DNA of 64,000 bases from Pontibacter chinhatensis. GTDB lineage: Bacteria; Bacteroidota; Bacteroidia; Cytophagales; Hymenobacteraceae. Location of the stretch: assembly GCF_900113285.1 (NCBI RefSeq), contig NZ_FOOT01000001.1, forward strand, positions 1,116,001 through 1,180,000, in the 5' to 3' direction. A program made the position numbers and the translations under genes. Of the stretch, positions 50,547 to 60,418 are shown piece by piece; the stretch's first letter is position 1, and the number at the start of each line of letters is the position of its first letter. A model generated the notes under the pieces. That model saw nothing but the letters and a program-made list of their open reading frames with translations, ran no database searches and was not told the DNA's origin.

Positions 50547-53500
50547 TCTTATACTTTTTCATGATGTACTTGATGCCTCTGATAGGGATGAGCACCCAAT
50601 CCGGACGGTTATTCAGTTCATAGCCCAGCTCATAGATGGCTTTCTCCAGCAGGAAAGTATGGATGAGTGTCTCAAAGTCCTCTTCCTTGGCCGGTACAAT
50701 GCCAGTGCCCATGGTTTTACCCAGGTAGGCGTGCATGTAGAAGCCGCTGGCGTAGTGGTACCATTGCTCGGCCCAGGCCTCCAGGTAATCCACATCCTCC
50801 TTGCGCAGCCCCTCCTCCTGGAACAGGGCGCTGTAGGCGGCATAGTGGAACGAGCGGATCATACCCGCTACATCGCGCAGGGCAGATCGCTTGAGGCGGC
50901 GCTCGCTGAAAGAGCGGGCCGGCTCACCCTCAAAGTCGATGATGTAGAAGTCCTTGCCTGTGAACAGCACCTGGCCCAGGTGGTAATCGCCGTGGGTTCT
51001 GATCTTCTGGGTATCTATCTTGTGGGCAAAAATCATCTTGAGGCGATCCAGGATCTCACCGCGCATCTGCAACACCTCCTGGGCCTCTGCGCGCACCTGC
51101 TCCGGCAGCTCCGGCAGGTGTTTCTGCAGGCTATCGAAGTTGCTGCGCACCAGCGAAGTGAGCGAGGAATAAAGCGAGCGCTGGTAGTGCAGCGAGAAGT
51201 TCTCCGGCACGAAATCCTTGTTGTCGTTGATGGAGCCGAGCGCCAGGTGCATTTCGGCAGTGCGGCTGCCTAGCAACTCCAGGCGTTCCACGTGGGCGCC
51301 GCCTATCTGTAGCTGCACCTCCTCCGGAATCTCAGTGAAAGCCAGCGGCCGCGACAGGGAACCAGAAACCGCGTTCGCTTTCAGGCGCTCCGTCTGCGTT
51401 TTAAGGCGCTCGTAGAGCCGCTTGAGCGAGTCACCAAAATAGCTCCAGGCATCGCCCTGGTTGGGCACCAGCTCCTGCAGCATCATCAGTACCATAGGCG
51501 GTTTGTTGCCCTCCTGCTGCTCCAGCGAGCCTAGGTAGCGCGGCACATGTTCGAACCCCACCTGCTCGGTCAGCATCTGCACCACCTCCACGTCCGGGTT
51601 CAGGGTGCGGTCCAGCTTACGGTATACCTTCATGAAGAAGGCGTTGTTGTAAACGATGGATGTATTGCTCTGCTCGGCCGACAGGATTTTAGAGGTGAGC
51701 GGCCCTTCTATGTTCTTCAGCTCCGAGGCTACTTCCCGGTGGCTGTAGCCCACCAGCTCTGCCCCTTCGTGGCGAAGCTTCTTGCGGCGCACCATCAGCT
51801 GCAGCAGCATCTGCCGGAAATCGTCGCTGTAGAGAGCATCGTAAAGTATACCTTCTTTACCGTCTATACTTACACGGGCAATAACGGCATCAGGGCAGTG
51901 ATCGCGCAGCTGCTGCTCCAGATCGCCGGCGGCAAAGGCTATGGGCAGCTGGTATACTTCCGGCAGGCCTTCGTTGTAGCTTACCTCCACAAACAAAAGG
52001 GAGGCTCCTCCCCCTTTGAGCATCGGCAGCGGAATGTTCTGCACCACCTGCATGCGCTGCAGCGTGCGGGCCTTGCCCCCAAACCAGCGGCGCTGCCAGA
52101 TATAGTTCGGCAGCACACGGTTCTCCAGCTCGCGCAGGGTGCGGGCGTCAAACGGCTGCCGGAGGTTACCCATTTTCAGGGCTGGCTTGGCCTGGTCCTG
52201 CTCCGACTCCTGCACGACCACCTGCGGCCGCAGCTCCATCCAGTAGTAGCCGTGGCCGGCTATGGTGAACAGGTATGGCTCGTCTTTTATACTTGGGAAC
52301 TTGTTCTTGCTGAATACCTCCATCGGCGTGTAGCCCTTGTACTCGTGCAAATCCAGCTCCACCGCCTCCGGGAAGCGCGACAGGTTGGCAATCACCAGGA
52401 TGGTTTCGTCCTCGTACTCGCGCACAAAGGCCAGCACCTTGGCATTACTCGGGTTGAGGAACTTTATACTTCCGCGGCCAAAGGCTTTGTAACGCTTGCG
52501 CATGTTGATGATGCGGCGCATCCACCACAGCAGCGAGTTGGCGTTGTGGTTCTGCGTCTCCACGTTCACCGATTCATACTTATACTCCGGGTCGATGATG
52601 ACTGGTAGGTATAACTTCTGCGGGTTGGCGTCGGAGAAGCCGGCGTTGCGGTTGTCGTTCCACTGCATCGGAGTGCGCACGCCGTCGCGGTCGCCGAGGT
52701 AGTAGTTGTCGCCCATGCCGATCTCGTCGCCATAGTATACCACCGGCGTGCCTTTCATCGAGAAGAGCAGCACGTTCATCAGCTCTATCTTGGCGCGGTC
52801 GTTGCCCAGCAGCGGGGCCAGGCGGTGGCGTATACCCAGGTTGATGCGGGCCATCGGGTCCTTGGTGTATACTTTGTACATGTAGTCGCGCTCCTCATCG
52901 GTCACCATCTCCAGCGTCAGCTCGTCGTGGTTGCGCAGGAACATGGCCCACTGGCAGCTCTCAGGTATGGGCGGCGTCTGGTTAAAGATGTCGATGATCG
53001 GGTAGCGGTCCTCCATCTTCACCGACATGAACAGGCGCGGCATGATGGGGAAATGGTAATTCATGTGGCACTCGTCGCCGTTACCAAAGTAGGACGCCGA
53101 ATCCTCGGGCCACATGTTGGCCTCGGCCAGCAGCAGCTTGCCGCTATACTTCTGGTCCACGTGTGCGCGGAGTTTTTTCAGGAAGTCGTGCGTCTCGGGC
53201 AGGTTCTCGCCGTTCGTGCCCTCGCGCTCAAACAAGTATGGCACAGCATCCAGACGGAAGCCGTCCACTCCCAGATCGAACCAGTAGTCAAGCGTCCGGA
53301 ACACCTCTTTCTGCACAGCCGGGTTGTCGTAGTTCAGGTCGGGTTGGTGCGAGAAGAAGCGGTGCCAGTAGTACTGTCCGGCCACGGGGTCCCAGCTCCA
53401 GTTGCTCGGCTCGTAGTCGGTGAAGATGATGCGCACGTCCTTATACTTGTTCGGGTCGTCGCTCCACACGTACCAGTCGCGGTACTTAGAGCCCTTCTTG

Positions 53501-53877
53501 GCGCGGCGCGCGCGCTGGAACCAGGGGTGCTGGTCGGAAGTATGGTTGATAACCAGCTCGGTAATCACTTTCAGACCACGCTTATGCGCCTCCCGCACAA
53601 ACAGCTTGAAGTCCTGCATGGTGCCGTAGCTCGGGTTGATGCTGAAGTAATCGGCAATGTCGTAGCCGTCGTCGCGGAGGGGCGAAGGGTAAAAGGGCAG
53701 CAGCCAGATGGCCGTCACGCCCAGGTCCTCGAGGTAATCGAGCTTCTGCATCAGGCCCTTGAAGTCGCCTATGCCGTCGCCGTTCCCGTCTTTAAAAGCC
53801 TTGATGTGCAGCTCATAGATGATGGCGTCTTTGTACCAGTGGATGTTGTCGTCAAACTCGAATTTTTCGTCTGCCAT
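50539..53877 (-). CDS. treS: trehalose synthase / maltokinase fusion (TreS-Mak)
   Basis: 1112 residues from ATG 53877 (MADEKFEFDDNIHWYKDAII). TreS (GH13, about 1-560) swaps trehalose and maltose: motifs GVDGFRLDAVPYL (nucleophile Asp), LLAEANMWPED (Glu) and FLRNHDELTLEM (Asp), with the B-domain GDRDGVRTPMQW. Maltokinase (about 590-1112) adds phosphate from ATP to maltose; RTHGDYHLGQVLF with FYIIDFEGEPARS is the catalytic and metal block. The product is alpha-maltose-1-phosphate for GlgE, encoded upstream with a 24-base gap. The fused form is common in Bacteroidota and Actinobacteria. Confidence 0.94.
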   Translation of the reverse strand: MADEKFEFDDNIHWYKDAIIYELHIKAFKDGNGDGIGDFKGLMQKLDYLEDLGVTAIWLLPFYPSPLRDDGYDIADYFSINPSYGTMQDFKLFVREAHKRGLKVITELVINHTSDQHPWFQRARRAKKGSKYRDWYVWSDDPNKYKDVRIIFTDYEPSNWSWDPVAGQYYWHRFFSHQPDLNYDNPAVQKEVFRTLDYWFDLGVDGFRLDAVPYLFEREGTNGENLPETHDFLKKLRAHVDQKYSGKLLLAEANMWPEDSASYFGNGDECHMNYHFPIMPRLFMSVKMEDRYPIIDIFNQTPPIPESCQWAMFLRNHDELTLEMVTDEERDYMYKVYTKDPMARINLGIRHRLAPLLGNDRAKIELMNVLLFSMKGTPVVYYGDEIGMGDNYYLGDRDGVRTPMQWNDNRNAGFSDANPQKLYLPVIIDPEYKYESVNVETQNHNANSLLWWMRRIINMRKRYKAFGRGSIKFLNPSNAKVLAFVREYEDETILVIANLSRFPEAVELDLHEYKGYTPMEVFSKNKFPSIKDEPYLFTIAGHGYYWMELRPQVVVQESEQDQAKPALKMGNLRQPFDARTLRELENRVLPNYIWQRRWFGGKARTLQRMQVVQNIPLPMLKGGGASLLFVEVSYNEGLPEVYQLPIAFAAGDLEQQLRDHCPDAVIARVSIDGKEGILYDALYSDDFRQMLLQLMVRRKKLRHEGAELVGYSHREVASELKNIEGPLTSKILSAEQSNTSIVYNNAFFMKVYRKLDRTLNPDVEVVQMLTEQVGFEHVPRYLGSLEQQEGNKPPMVLMMLQELVPNQGDAWSYFGDSLKRLYERLKTQTERLKANAVSGSLSRPLAFTEIPEEVQLQIGGAHVERLELLGSRTAEMHLALGSINDNKDFVPENFSLHYQRSLYSSLTSLVRSNFDSLQKHLPELPEQVRAEAQEVLQMRGEILDRLKMIFAHKIDTQKIRTHGDYHLGQVLFTGKDFYIIDFEGEPARSFSERRLKRSALRDVAGMIRSFHYAAYSALFQEEGLRKEDVDYLEAWAEQWYHYASGFYMHAYLGKTMGTGIVPAKEEDFETLIHTFLLEKAIYELGYELNNRPDWVLIPIRGIKYIMKKYKNG

Positions 53878-53901
53878 AATTGTGGTCAAAAGGGTTCTTG
53901 C

Positions 53902-55923
53902 TTATTCGTTGGTGTGGTGGTCGGATGGTAGCCAGGTATCGTCCAGGTTGTCGTGGCCCATGCCCGGATTGGCCTCTTCTATACGGAACACATGCACAGG
54001 CATCTCGTGCGGGCGCAGCTCCACAAAGTTGTACTCTCCGGTCCAGGTATACTTGCGCTCGGTCAACAGGTCGTGCACCAGGTACTGCTTGTCGGACGGC
54101 ATCTTCATCTTCCAGAGGGGCACTTTCACCCAGCCGCTCTGCGTGTTATGCGGGTCCAGGTTCACGACCACAAAAATCTTGTTCTTGTAATCGCTGCTCC
54201 ACTTGGCGTAGCTGAGGATGGCCTGGTTGTCGCAGTCGCCAAAGTGGATGTTCCAGGTGGTTTGCAGGGCCGGGTTTACCTTACGGATTTTGTTGATGAG
54301 CGTGATCACCTCGCGTATCTTGTTGAGCTTGCCCCAGTCCCAGTGCCTGATCTCATACTTCTCTGAGTCATAATACTCCTCCTTGCCCGGTACCGGCTGG
54401 TTGATGCCGAACTCGTACACCGGCCCGTAGAGGCCGTAGTTGGAGGAAAGCGTGGCCGCCATCACCACGCGGGTGATATGCGCCGGCTCGCCGCCCTCCT
54501 GCAGCGCGTAGGGCAGAATGTCGGGCGTGTTGGGCCAGAAGTTGGGGCGGAAGTACTCGCGCAGCTCGGTCTGCGTCAGCTCGGTCATGTACTGGCGGAT
54601 TTCCTCGGCGGAGTTGCGCCAGGTGTAGTACGTATAGGATTGCGTGAAGCCAATCTTGGCCAGGCGCTCCATCACGCGCGGACGGGTAAAGGCCTCGCTC
54701 AGGAAAATCACCTGCGGGTACTGCTTGCGGATGTCAGCAATCACCCACTCCCAGAAGGCAAAGGCCTTGGTATGCGGGTTATCCACACGGAACACATAAA
54801 CGCCCTGCTCAATCCAGTGCACCAGCACACGCTTGAGCTCGCGCCACAGGTTCGGCCAATCCTCCGTCTCAAAGTTCACGGGCAGCACGTCCTGGTACTT
54901 CTTGGGCGGGTTTTCGGCATACTGCACCGTGCCGTCGGGGCGCCACTTAAACCACTGGGGATGCTCTTTCACGTAAGGGTGGTCGGGGGAGCACTGGATG
55001 GCAAAGTCCAGGGCCACCTCGATGCCGTGCTCCCGCGCCTGCTGCACCAGCTCCCGGAAGTCGTCCGGCGTGCCCAGCTCCGGAAGGATGGCGTCGTGTC
55101 CGCCCTCTGCCGCGCCAATGGCCCAGGGAGAGCCCGGTTCGCCCGGCTCGGAGGTAACGGAGTTGTTCTTGCCCTTGCGGAAGGCGCGGCCGATGGGGTG
55201 GATGGGCGGTAAATAAATAGTGTCGAAACCCATTTCGGCAATGCGCGGCAACAGTCGGATACAGTCCTGGAAGGTACCGTGGCGACCCGCCTCCTGCCCC
55301 ACAGAGCGTGGAAAAAACTCGTACCAGGCGCTGAAAAGTGCTTTCTGGCGCTCCACTTCCAGCTGCAGGATTTTATCGTAGGTAGTAACGTTCTCTTTCT
55401 CGCAGCACACATCCATCAGCTCGCTCACATCGCGACCGGTGGCAAAGGCCACATCCTCGGCAGGAGAGTGGCTGTTGCGCAGCTGTTCGGCCCATTTGCG
55501 CAGGCGCTTCTGCTGGCCGGGCTTGGATTTTTCGGCGGCGGCATCCATGAGTTGGGCACCTATCTGCAGCTCCACGCGCACGTCCTGGTTGGCCTCAAAC
55601 TTCTTCTTCAGCCCTTTCTGCCAGGTATAAAAGTGGTCTACCCAGCCTTCAATGGTATACTCGTAGCGGCCCATCGCATCCGGGGTGAAAGAGGCCTGCC
55701 AGCGGTCGTTGCCCAGAAACTCCATGGGCACTGTCTCCCATTTCCGGCGGCGTGTGTGGCGGTACAGCAGGCGCGCCTTCACCTCATCATGTCCATCAGA
55801 AAACACATCGGCGGTAACGGTTATCTCCTCTCCCACTACCCTTTTTGCCGGAAACCTGCCACCGTTTATTTCAGGTTTTACATTCTCAATTACTACACGT
55901 TTTGTTCCTTCGAGCTGTTCCAT
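53902..55923 (-). CDS. glgE: alpha-1,4-glucan:maltose-1-phosphate maltosyltransferase
   Basis: 673 residues if started at 55923 (MEQLEGTKRVVIENVKPEIN). Forty more in-frame codons upstream to 56043 look like leader sequence and are not used. GlgE adds maltosyl units from maltose-1-phosphate to a growing glucan. The N-terminal beta domain (about 20-115) is followed by the GH13_3 barrel: FDTIYLPPIHPIGRAFRKGKNN, EVALDFAIQCSPDHPY, the nucleophile Asp in VFRVDNPHTKAFAFWEW and the acid Glu in FLSEAFTRP. It heads the glgE-treS-glgB operon and is divergent from treZ. Confidence 0.94.
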   Translation of the reverse strand: MEQLEGTKRVVIENVKPEINGGRFPAKRVVGEEITVTADVFSDGHDEVKARLLYRHTRRRKWETVPMEFLGNDRWQASFTPDAMGRYEYTIEGWVDHFYTWQKGLKKKFEANQDVRVELQIGAQLMDAAAEKSKPGQQKRLRKWAEQLRNSHSPAEDVAFATGRDVSELMDVCCEKENVTTYDKILQLEVERQKALFSAWYEFFPRSVGQEAGRHGTFQDCIRLLPRIAEMGFDTIYLPPIHPIGRAFRKGKNNSVTSEPGEPGSPWAIGAAEGGHDAILPELGTPDDFRELVQQAREHGIEVALDFAIQCSPDHPYVKEHPQWFKWRPDGTVQYAENPPKKYQDVLPVNFETEDWPNLWRELKRVLVHWIEQGVYVFRVDNPHTKAFAFWEWVIADIRKQYPQVIFLSEAFTRPRVMERLAKIGFTQSYTYYTWRNSAEEIRQYMTELTQTELREYFRPNFWPNTPDILPYALQEGGEPAHITRVVMAATLSSNYGLYGPVYEFGINQPVPGKEEYYDSEKYEIRHWDWGKLNKIREVITLINKIRKVNPALQTTWNIHFGDCDNQAILSYAKWSSDYKNKIFVVVNLDPHNTQSGWVKVPLWKMKMPSDKQYLVHDLLTERKYTWTGEYNFVELRPHEMPVHVFRIEEANPGMGHDNLDDTWLPSDHHTNE

Positions 55924-56138
55924 TAAGCTTTGTTTATACTTTACCCGTTGTACGTACTTATCCTGGATAAATATGTTTCGTTGAATATTTAGTGATAGCC
56001 TCCCAAGGCTTGCCGGCGCTCCTGGCATTACCTGCCAAATCACTAAAAAGAGGCCTTATTATACTTTTGCACCGGGATAACGCACAACCTATTACCCGCA
56101 AAGTCAGTTAATACGTGCTGAGTAAAATCACGTTTTTT
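55924..56138. promoter_or_regulatory. divergent promoter region of the two alpha-glucan operons
   Basis: 215 bases between glgE and treZ. TACTTTTG at 56062-56069 matches the -7 element for treZ but lacks a clear -33 TTG. The word TATACTTT occurs twice (about 55936 and 56060), placed on both sides. No operator palindrome stands out. Confidence 0.4.
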
Positions 56139-57989
56139 ATGGCCATACAAAGAGAGATAGGAGCGCATTATTCGCCGGAGAAGGAAGGCACAGTTTTTAC
56201 CGTTTGGGCCCCAAAGGCAAAGCAGGTGGATGTGTTGCTGCACAAGCCGGAGCCCATACGCGTGCCCCTTCAGCAGGAAGCCATGGGCTACTGGACTGCC
56301 CTGAGCGAGTTTGCCAACTCCGGCACGCGCTACACCCTTATACTTGACGAAGAGACCGAGCGGCCCGATCCCGCCTCCCATTTTCAGCCCGACGGCGTGC
56401 ATGGTTCCTCTGCCGTGGTAGACCATACTTCCTTTGCCTGGAGCGACAAAAACTGGAAAAACCTGCCGCTGCACGAGTACATCATCTACGAGCTGCACGT
56501 GGGCACCTTTACCCCGGAGGGCACTTTCGAAAGTATGATAGAGCGCCTGCCGGAGCTGAAGGACCTGGGCATCACCGCCATCGAGATCATGCCGGTGGCG
56601 CAGTTCCCCGGCAACCGCAACTGGGGCTACGACGGCGTGCTTCCCTTTGCCGTGCAGAATTCCTACGGTGGCCCCGAGGGGCTGAAGAAACTCGTCAACG
56701 CCTGCCATGAGCAGGGCATAGCCGTGGTGCTGGACGTGGTCTACAACCACATGGGGCCTGAGGGGAATTACCTTAACGACTTCGGCCCCTACTTCACCGA
56801 CAAGTATAAAACGCCCTGGGGCTCGGCCCTGAACTTCGACGACAACCACTCGGATGCGGTGCGCAACTACTTTATCCAGAATGCCCTGATGTGGCTGCGC
56901 GATTACCGCATAGATGCCCTGCGCCTGGACGCCGTGCACGCCATTTACGACATGGGTGCCCGCCATTTTCTGCAGGAGTTGCAGGAGCACGTGCAGGAGC
57001 TGGAGCAACAAGTCGGCCGCGATTTTATACTTATTGCTGAAAGCGATCTGAACGACGTGCGCCTGATAAACCCCGTGGAGCGCGGCGGCTACGGACTGGA
57101 TGCGCAGTGGAGCGACGATTTCCACCACGTGGTGCATACCCTGGTAACCGGCGAGCAGGAAGGCTATTATGTGGGCTTCGGCAAACCCGAGCAACTGGCC
57201 AAGGTGATGACAAAAGCCTTTATGTACGACGGGCTCTACTCCGAGCACCGCCACCGCACCTTCGGCAGCAGCACCGAGCACAACCGGGCCGAGCAGTTTG
57301 TGGTCTGCTCACAGAACCACGACCAGGTGGGCAACCGCATGCTGGGCGAGCGCCTGTCGGATTTGGTGGATTTTGAGACGCTAAAACTGGTGGCCGGCCT
57401 GGTGATCCTCTCGCCTTTTGTGCCGATGCTGTTTATGGGCGAGGAGTATGGCGAGAAAAACCCATTTTTATACTTTGTGAGCCACGGCGATGAGGAACTG
57501 ATAGAGGCCGTGCGCAAAGGGCGCCGCGAGGAATTCAAGAGCTTTGCCTGGCAGGGCGAGGCGCCGGACCCGCAGAGCGAGGACACCTTTAACCGCTCCA
57601 AAATCAGCCGCAGTTATACTTCGGATACCCGGCAAAACCAGCTCCGCGAGTTTTACAAGCGCCTGCTGCAGCTGCGCAAAACCTCCGTCGCCCTCCAAAG
57701 GCCCGACAAAGACAAGGTTTCGGCCCGCCTGGATGCCCAGGAAACCGTATTGCACCTGGTGCACCAGACAAAAGAGCCCAACCTGTACTGCCTCTTCAAC
57801 CTCAGCGACGCGGAGCAAAGCACCACTTTGTCCCCAGCCCTGGAGACCTCCGGCAGCTGGAAGCCCATCCTTCATTCCGCCTCAACAGCATGGGGCGGTG
57901 CGAACGCAAACTTACCCGAGACGATGGAGCATCAGTCGGAAGTGACGCTGCCTCCAAAGTCGGTACTTATACTTCAACAACAGCAATAG
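56139..57989 (+). CDS. treZ: malto-oligosyltrehalose trehalohydrolase
   Basis: 616 residues from ATG 56139 (MAIQREIGAHYSPEKEGTVF); a GTG eight codons earlier is less likely. TreZ releases trehalose from the maltooligosyl-trehalose made by TreY. CBM48-like domain (about 10-95, FTVWAPKAKQVDVLL), then the GH13_10 barrel with IIYELHVGTFTPEGTF, VVYNHMGPEGNYL, IDALRLDAVHAIYD (nucleophile Asp), LIAESDLND (Glu) and CSQNHDQVGNRM (Asp). It is the first gene of treZ, GH57, treY, malQ. Confidence 0.94.
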   Translation: MAIQREIGAHYSPEKEGTVFTVWAPKAKQVDVLLHKPEPIRVPLQQEAMGYWTALSEFANSGTRYTLILDEETERPDPASHFQPDGVHGSSAVVDHTSFAWSDKNWKNLPLHEYIIYELHVGTFTPEGTFESMIERLPELKDLGITAIEIMPVAQFPGNRNWGYDGVLPFAVQNSYGGPEGLKKLVNACHEQGIAVVLDVVYNHMGPEGNYLNDFGPYFTDKYKTPWGSALNFDDNHSDAVRNYFIQNALMWLRDYRIDALRLDAVHAIYDMGARHFLQELQEHVQELEQQVGRDFILIAESDLNDVRLINPVERGGYGLDAQWSDDFHHVVHTLVTGEQEGYYVGFGKPEQLAKVMTKAFMYDGLYSEHRHRTFGSSTEHNRAEQFVVCSQNHDQVGNRMLGERLSDLVDFETLKLVAGLVILSPFVPMLFMGEEYGEKNPFLYFVSHGDEELIEAVRKGRREEFKSFAWQGEAPDPQSEDTFNRSKISRSYTSDTRQNQLREFYKRLLQLRKTSVALQRPDKDKVSARLDAQETVLHLVHQTKEPNLYCLFNLSDAEQSTTLSPALETSGSWKPILHSASTAWGGANANLPETMEHQSEVTLPPKSVLILQQQQ

Positions 57990-57992
57990 CCC

Positions 57993-60416
57993 ATGAACAA
58001 GTACATCTGCATACACGGGCACTTTTACCAGCCGCCGCGCGAAAACCCCTGGCTCAACGAGGTGGAGCTGCAGGAGTCTGCGGCCCCCTACCACGACTGG
58101 AACGAGCGCATCTCCGACGAATGCTATGCCCGCAACTCCGCCTCGCGCATCCTTAACAGCGACGGCAACATCGTCGATATCATCAACAACTACAGCTACA
58201 TCAGCTTTAACTTCGGCCCCACTTTGCTGGAGTGGATGCAGAAAAAAGACCCGGAAACGTACCAGGCTATACTTGATGCCGACAAGCAAAGTATGAAACG
58301 CTTCTCCGGCCACGGCTCGGCGCTGGCGCAGGTATACAACCACGCCATCATGCCGCTGGCCAACGAGCGCGACAAGCACACGCAGGTTATTTGGGGCATC
58401 TACGACTTTAAGCAACGCTTTGAGCGCGCGCCGGAGGGAATGTGGCTGGCTGAAACGGCCGCTGACATTCCAACACTGGAGGTCCTGGCCGAGTACGGCA
58501 TCCGGTTCACCATCCTGTCGCCCTACCAGGCCAAGGCTTTCCGTAAGATCGGAGATAAAGACTGGACGGATGCCAATGGAGGCAGCATCAACCCGCGCCG
58601 CCCTTACCTATGCAAACTGCCCTCGGGCAAGGAGATTGTGCTGTTTTTCTATGACGGGCCGGTGTCGCAGGGCATCGCTTTTGAGGGGCTGCTTTCGCGT
58701 GGCGAGGATTTTGCCGACCGCCTGAGCAGCACCTTTGAGGAAGGCAGCAAGGAGCCGCAGCTGATGCATATTGCCACCGATGGCGAAACCTACGGCCACC
58801 ACCACCGGTTCGGGGAGATGGCCCTCTCCTATGCCCTCCATCATATACAGGAGGAAAAAATGGCGCAGGTTACGGTGTATGGTGAGTTTATGGCCAAGTA
58901 CCCGCCAAAGTATGAGGTGCAGATCATCGAGCCCAGCTCGTGGAGCTGCGCGCACGGCGTGGAGCGCTGGCGCAGCAACTGCGGCTGCAACACCGGCAGC
59001 CACCCCACCTGGAACCAGGAGTGGCGAAAACCCATCCGCGAAGCCTTCGACTGGCTACGCGATGAGATCACTCCGCTTTATGAGCAGGAGCTTACCAAGC
59101 TTGGCGCCGACCCCTGGTCTACCCGCAACGATTATATAGAAGTGATCATGGACCGTTCGGAGGAGAATGTGGCCACCTTTATCAAAAGCCATACTTCCCG
59201 GGAGCTCTCCAAGGAGGAGCAGGTGCGCTTTCTGAAGCTGATGGAAATGCAGTACCATGCTCTGCTTATCTTCACCAGCTGCGGTTGGTTTTTTGATGAG
59301 GTTACCGGCATCGAAACCGTGCAGGACATCCTCTATGCCGCCCGCGTCCTACAACTAGCACAAAACCTGGGCAGCCGCGACCTGGAGCCTGAATTTGTAG
59401 AGCGCCTGCGCCAGGCCAAGAGCAACTACAAGGAGCGTGGCGACGCCGCCGCCAGCTACATGCGCACAGTAAAGCCAACCATGATAGACCTGCTGCGTGT
59501 GGGCGCCCACTATGCGGTGGCCTCCCTGTTCCGCGAACAAGGTGAGGTGATGGAGCTCTACAGCTACGCCGCCACCTCCGAGGCGTATGAGTACAAACAA
59601 GCCGGCCGGCAGAAACTGGCAGTGGGGCGGGCCCGCATCAAGAGTAAAATAACCTGGGAAGAGCAAACCGTCACCTTTGCCGTGCTGCACCTGGGCGACC
59701 ACCAGCTCTTTGGCGGGGTGCGCGAATTTATGGGCCCGGAGGACTATGAACGGCTGTCGCAGGCACTCAATTCGGCTTTTGACCGCGGCTACGTCAGCGA
59801 GGTAATCATGCTGCTCGACAAGCACTTTGAGTCGCACAACTACTCGTTCTGGCACCTGTTCAAGGATGATCAGAAAAAGATACTCGATCAGGTTTTGGCC
59901 CAAACAATGGAGAACCTGGAGAACGACTTCCAGCAACTCTACGACAACAACTACTCCCTTATCTCGGCCATCCAGACCATCGGCATGCAAATGCCGCGCC
60001 CGTTGCAAACCACTGTGGACTACATCGTAAACACAAGCCTGCTGCACGAGTTTGAGTCGGAGCAGCCCATCCCGCAGGAGGTAAAGCGCCTGCTGGAGGA
60101 AGTGCAGCGCATGGACGTAACGCTGAACTACGAGGATCTGGAATTTGCCCTGACGCAGCGCGTGGACCAGATGATGAAAAAGCTACAGGAAAACCCGCAG
60201 GACGAAGCCACCATGAACCTGCTGATAGAGCTGCTGGAGGTGGTGGCGAACTCCAAATTGCAAACTGACTATTGGCAGGCCCAGAACATCGCCTTCCGGA
60301 TGCAGCAGGATGGCTACCAGGATCTGAAACAACGCGGCGAACAAGGCGACCAGCAGGCCAAAGCATGGACCGAAAAGTTTGAAAAGCTCTACCAAAACCT
60401 CAACCTGAAAGTATAA
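57993..60416 (+). CDS. GH57 family protein with DUF3536 (unassigned glucan-active enzyme)
   Basis: 807 residues. The N-terminal GH57 barrel begins YICIHGHFYQPPRENPW. It shows the nucleophile-type Glu in GMWLAETAAD (near 152) and the acid Asp in MHIATDGETYGHHHRFGEM (near 265), so the catalytic pair appears intact. The DUF3536 region (about 320-800) is helical. COG1449 proteins of this form have been called alpha-amylase or alpha-mannosidase without firm biochemistry. It starts 3 bases after treZ and ends 2 bases before treY, so it is tightly co-expressed with trehalose-releasing enzymes. As no TreX/GlgX debranching enzyme is in the window, a debranching or glucan-trimming role is a fair guess. 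Confidence 0.85.
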   Translation: MNKYICIHGHFYQPPRENPWLNEVELQESAAPYHDWNERISDECYARNSASRILNSDGNIVDIINNYSYISFNFGPTLLEWMQKKDPETYQAILDADKQSMKRFSGHGSALAQVYNHAIMPLANERDKHTQVIWGIYDFKQRFERAPEGMWLAETAADIPTLEVLAEYGIRFTILSPYQAKAFRKIGDKDWTDANGGSINPRRPYLCKLPSGKEIVLFFYDGPVSQGIAFEGLLSRGEDFADRLSSTFEEGSKEPQLMHIATDGETYGHHHRFGEMALSYALHHIQEEKMAQVTVYGEFMAKYPPKYEVQIIEPSSWSCAHGVERWRSNCGCNTGSHPTWNQEWRKPIREAFDWLRDEITPLYEQELTKLGADPWSTRNDYIEVIMDRSEENVATFIKSHTSRELSKEEQVRFLKLMEMQYHALLIFTSCGWFFDEVTGIETVQDILYAARVLQLAQNLGSRDLEPEFVERLRQAKSNYKERGDAAASYMRTVKPTMIDLLRVGAHYAVASLFREQGEVMELYSYAATSEAYEYKQAGRQKLAVGRARIKSKITWEEQTVTFAVLHLGDHQLFGGVREFMGPEDYERLSQALNSAFDRGYVSEVIMLLDKHFESHNYSFWHLFKDDQKKILDQVLAQTMENLENDFQQLYDNNYSLISAIQTIGMQMPRPLQTTVDYIVNTSLLHEFESEQPIPQEVKRLLEEVQRMDVTLNYEDLEFALTQRVDQMMKKLQENPQDEATMNLLIELLEVVANSKLQTDYWQAQNIAFRMQQDGYQDLKQRGEQGDQQAKAWTEKFEKLYQNLNLKV

Positions 60417-60418
60417 CT

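Noticed and set aside
56043..57281. 412-codon minus-strand frame over treZ
   Set aside because: It is opposite treZ with all catalytic motifs intact; the protein is His/Val-rich and unrecognisable.
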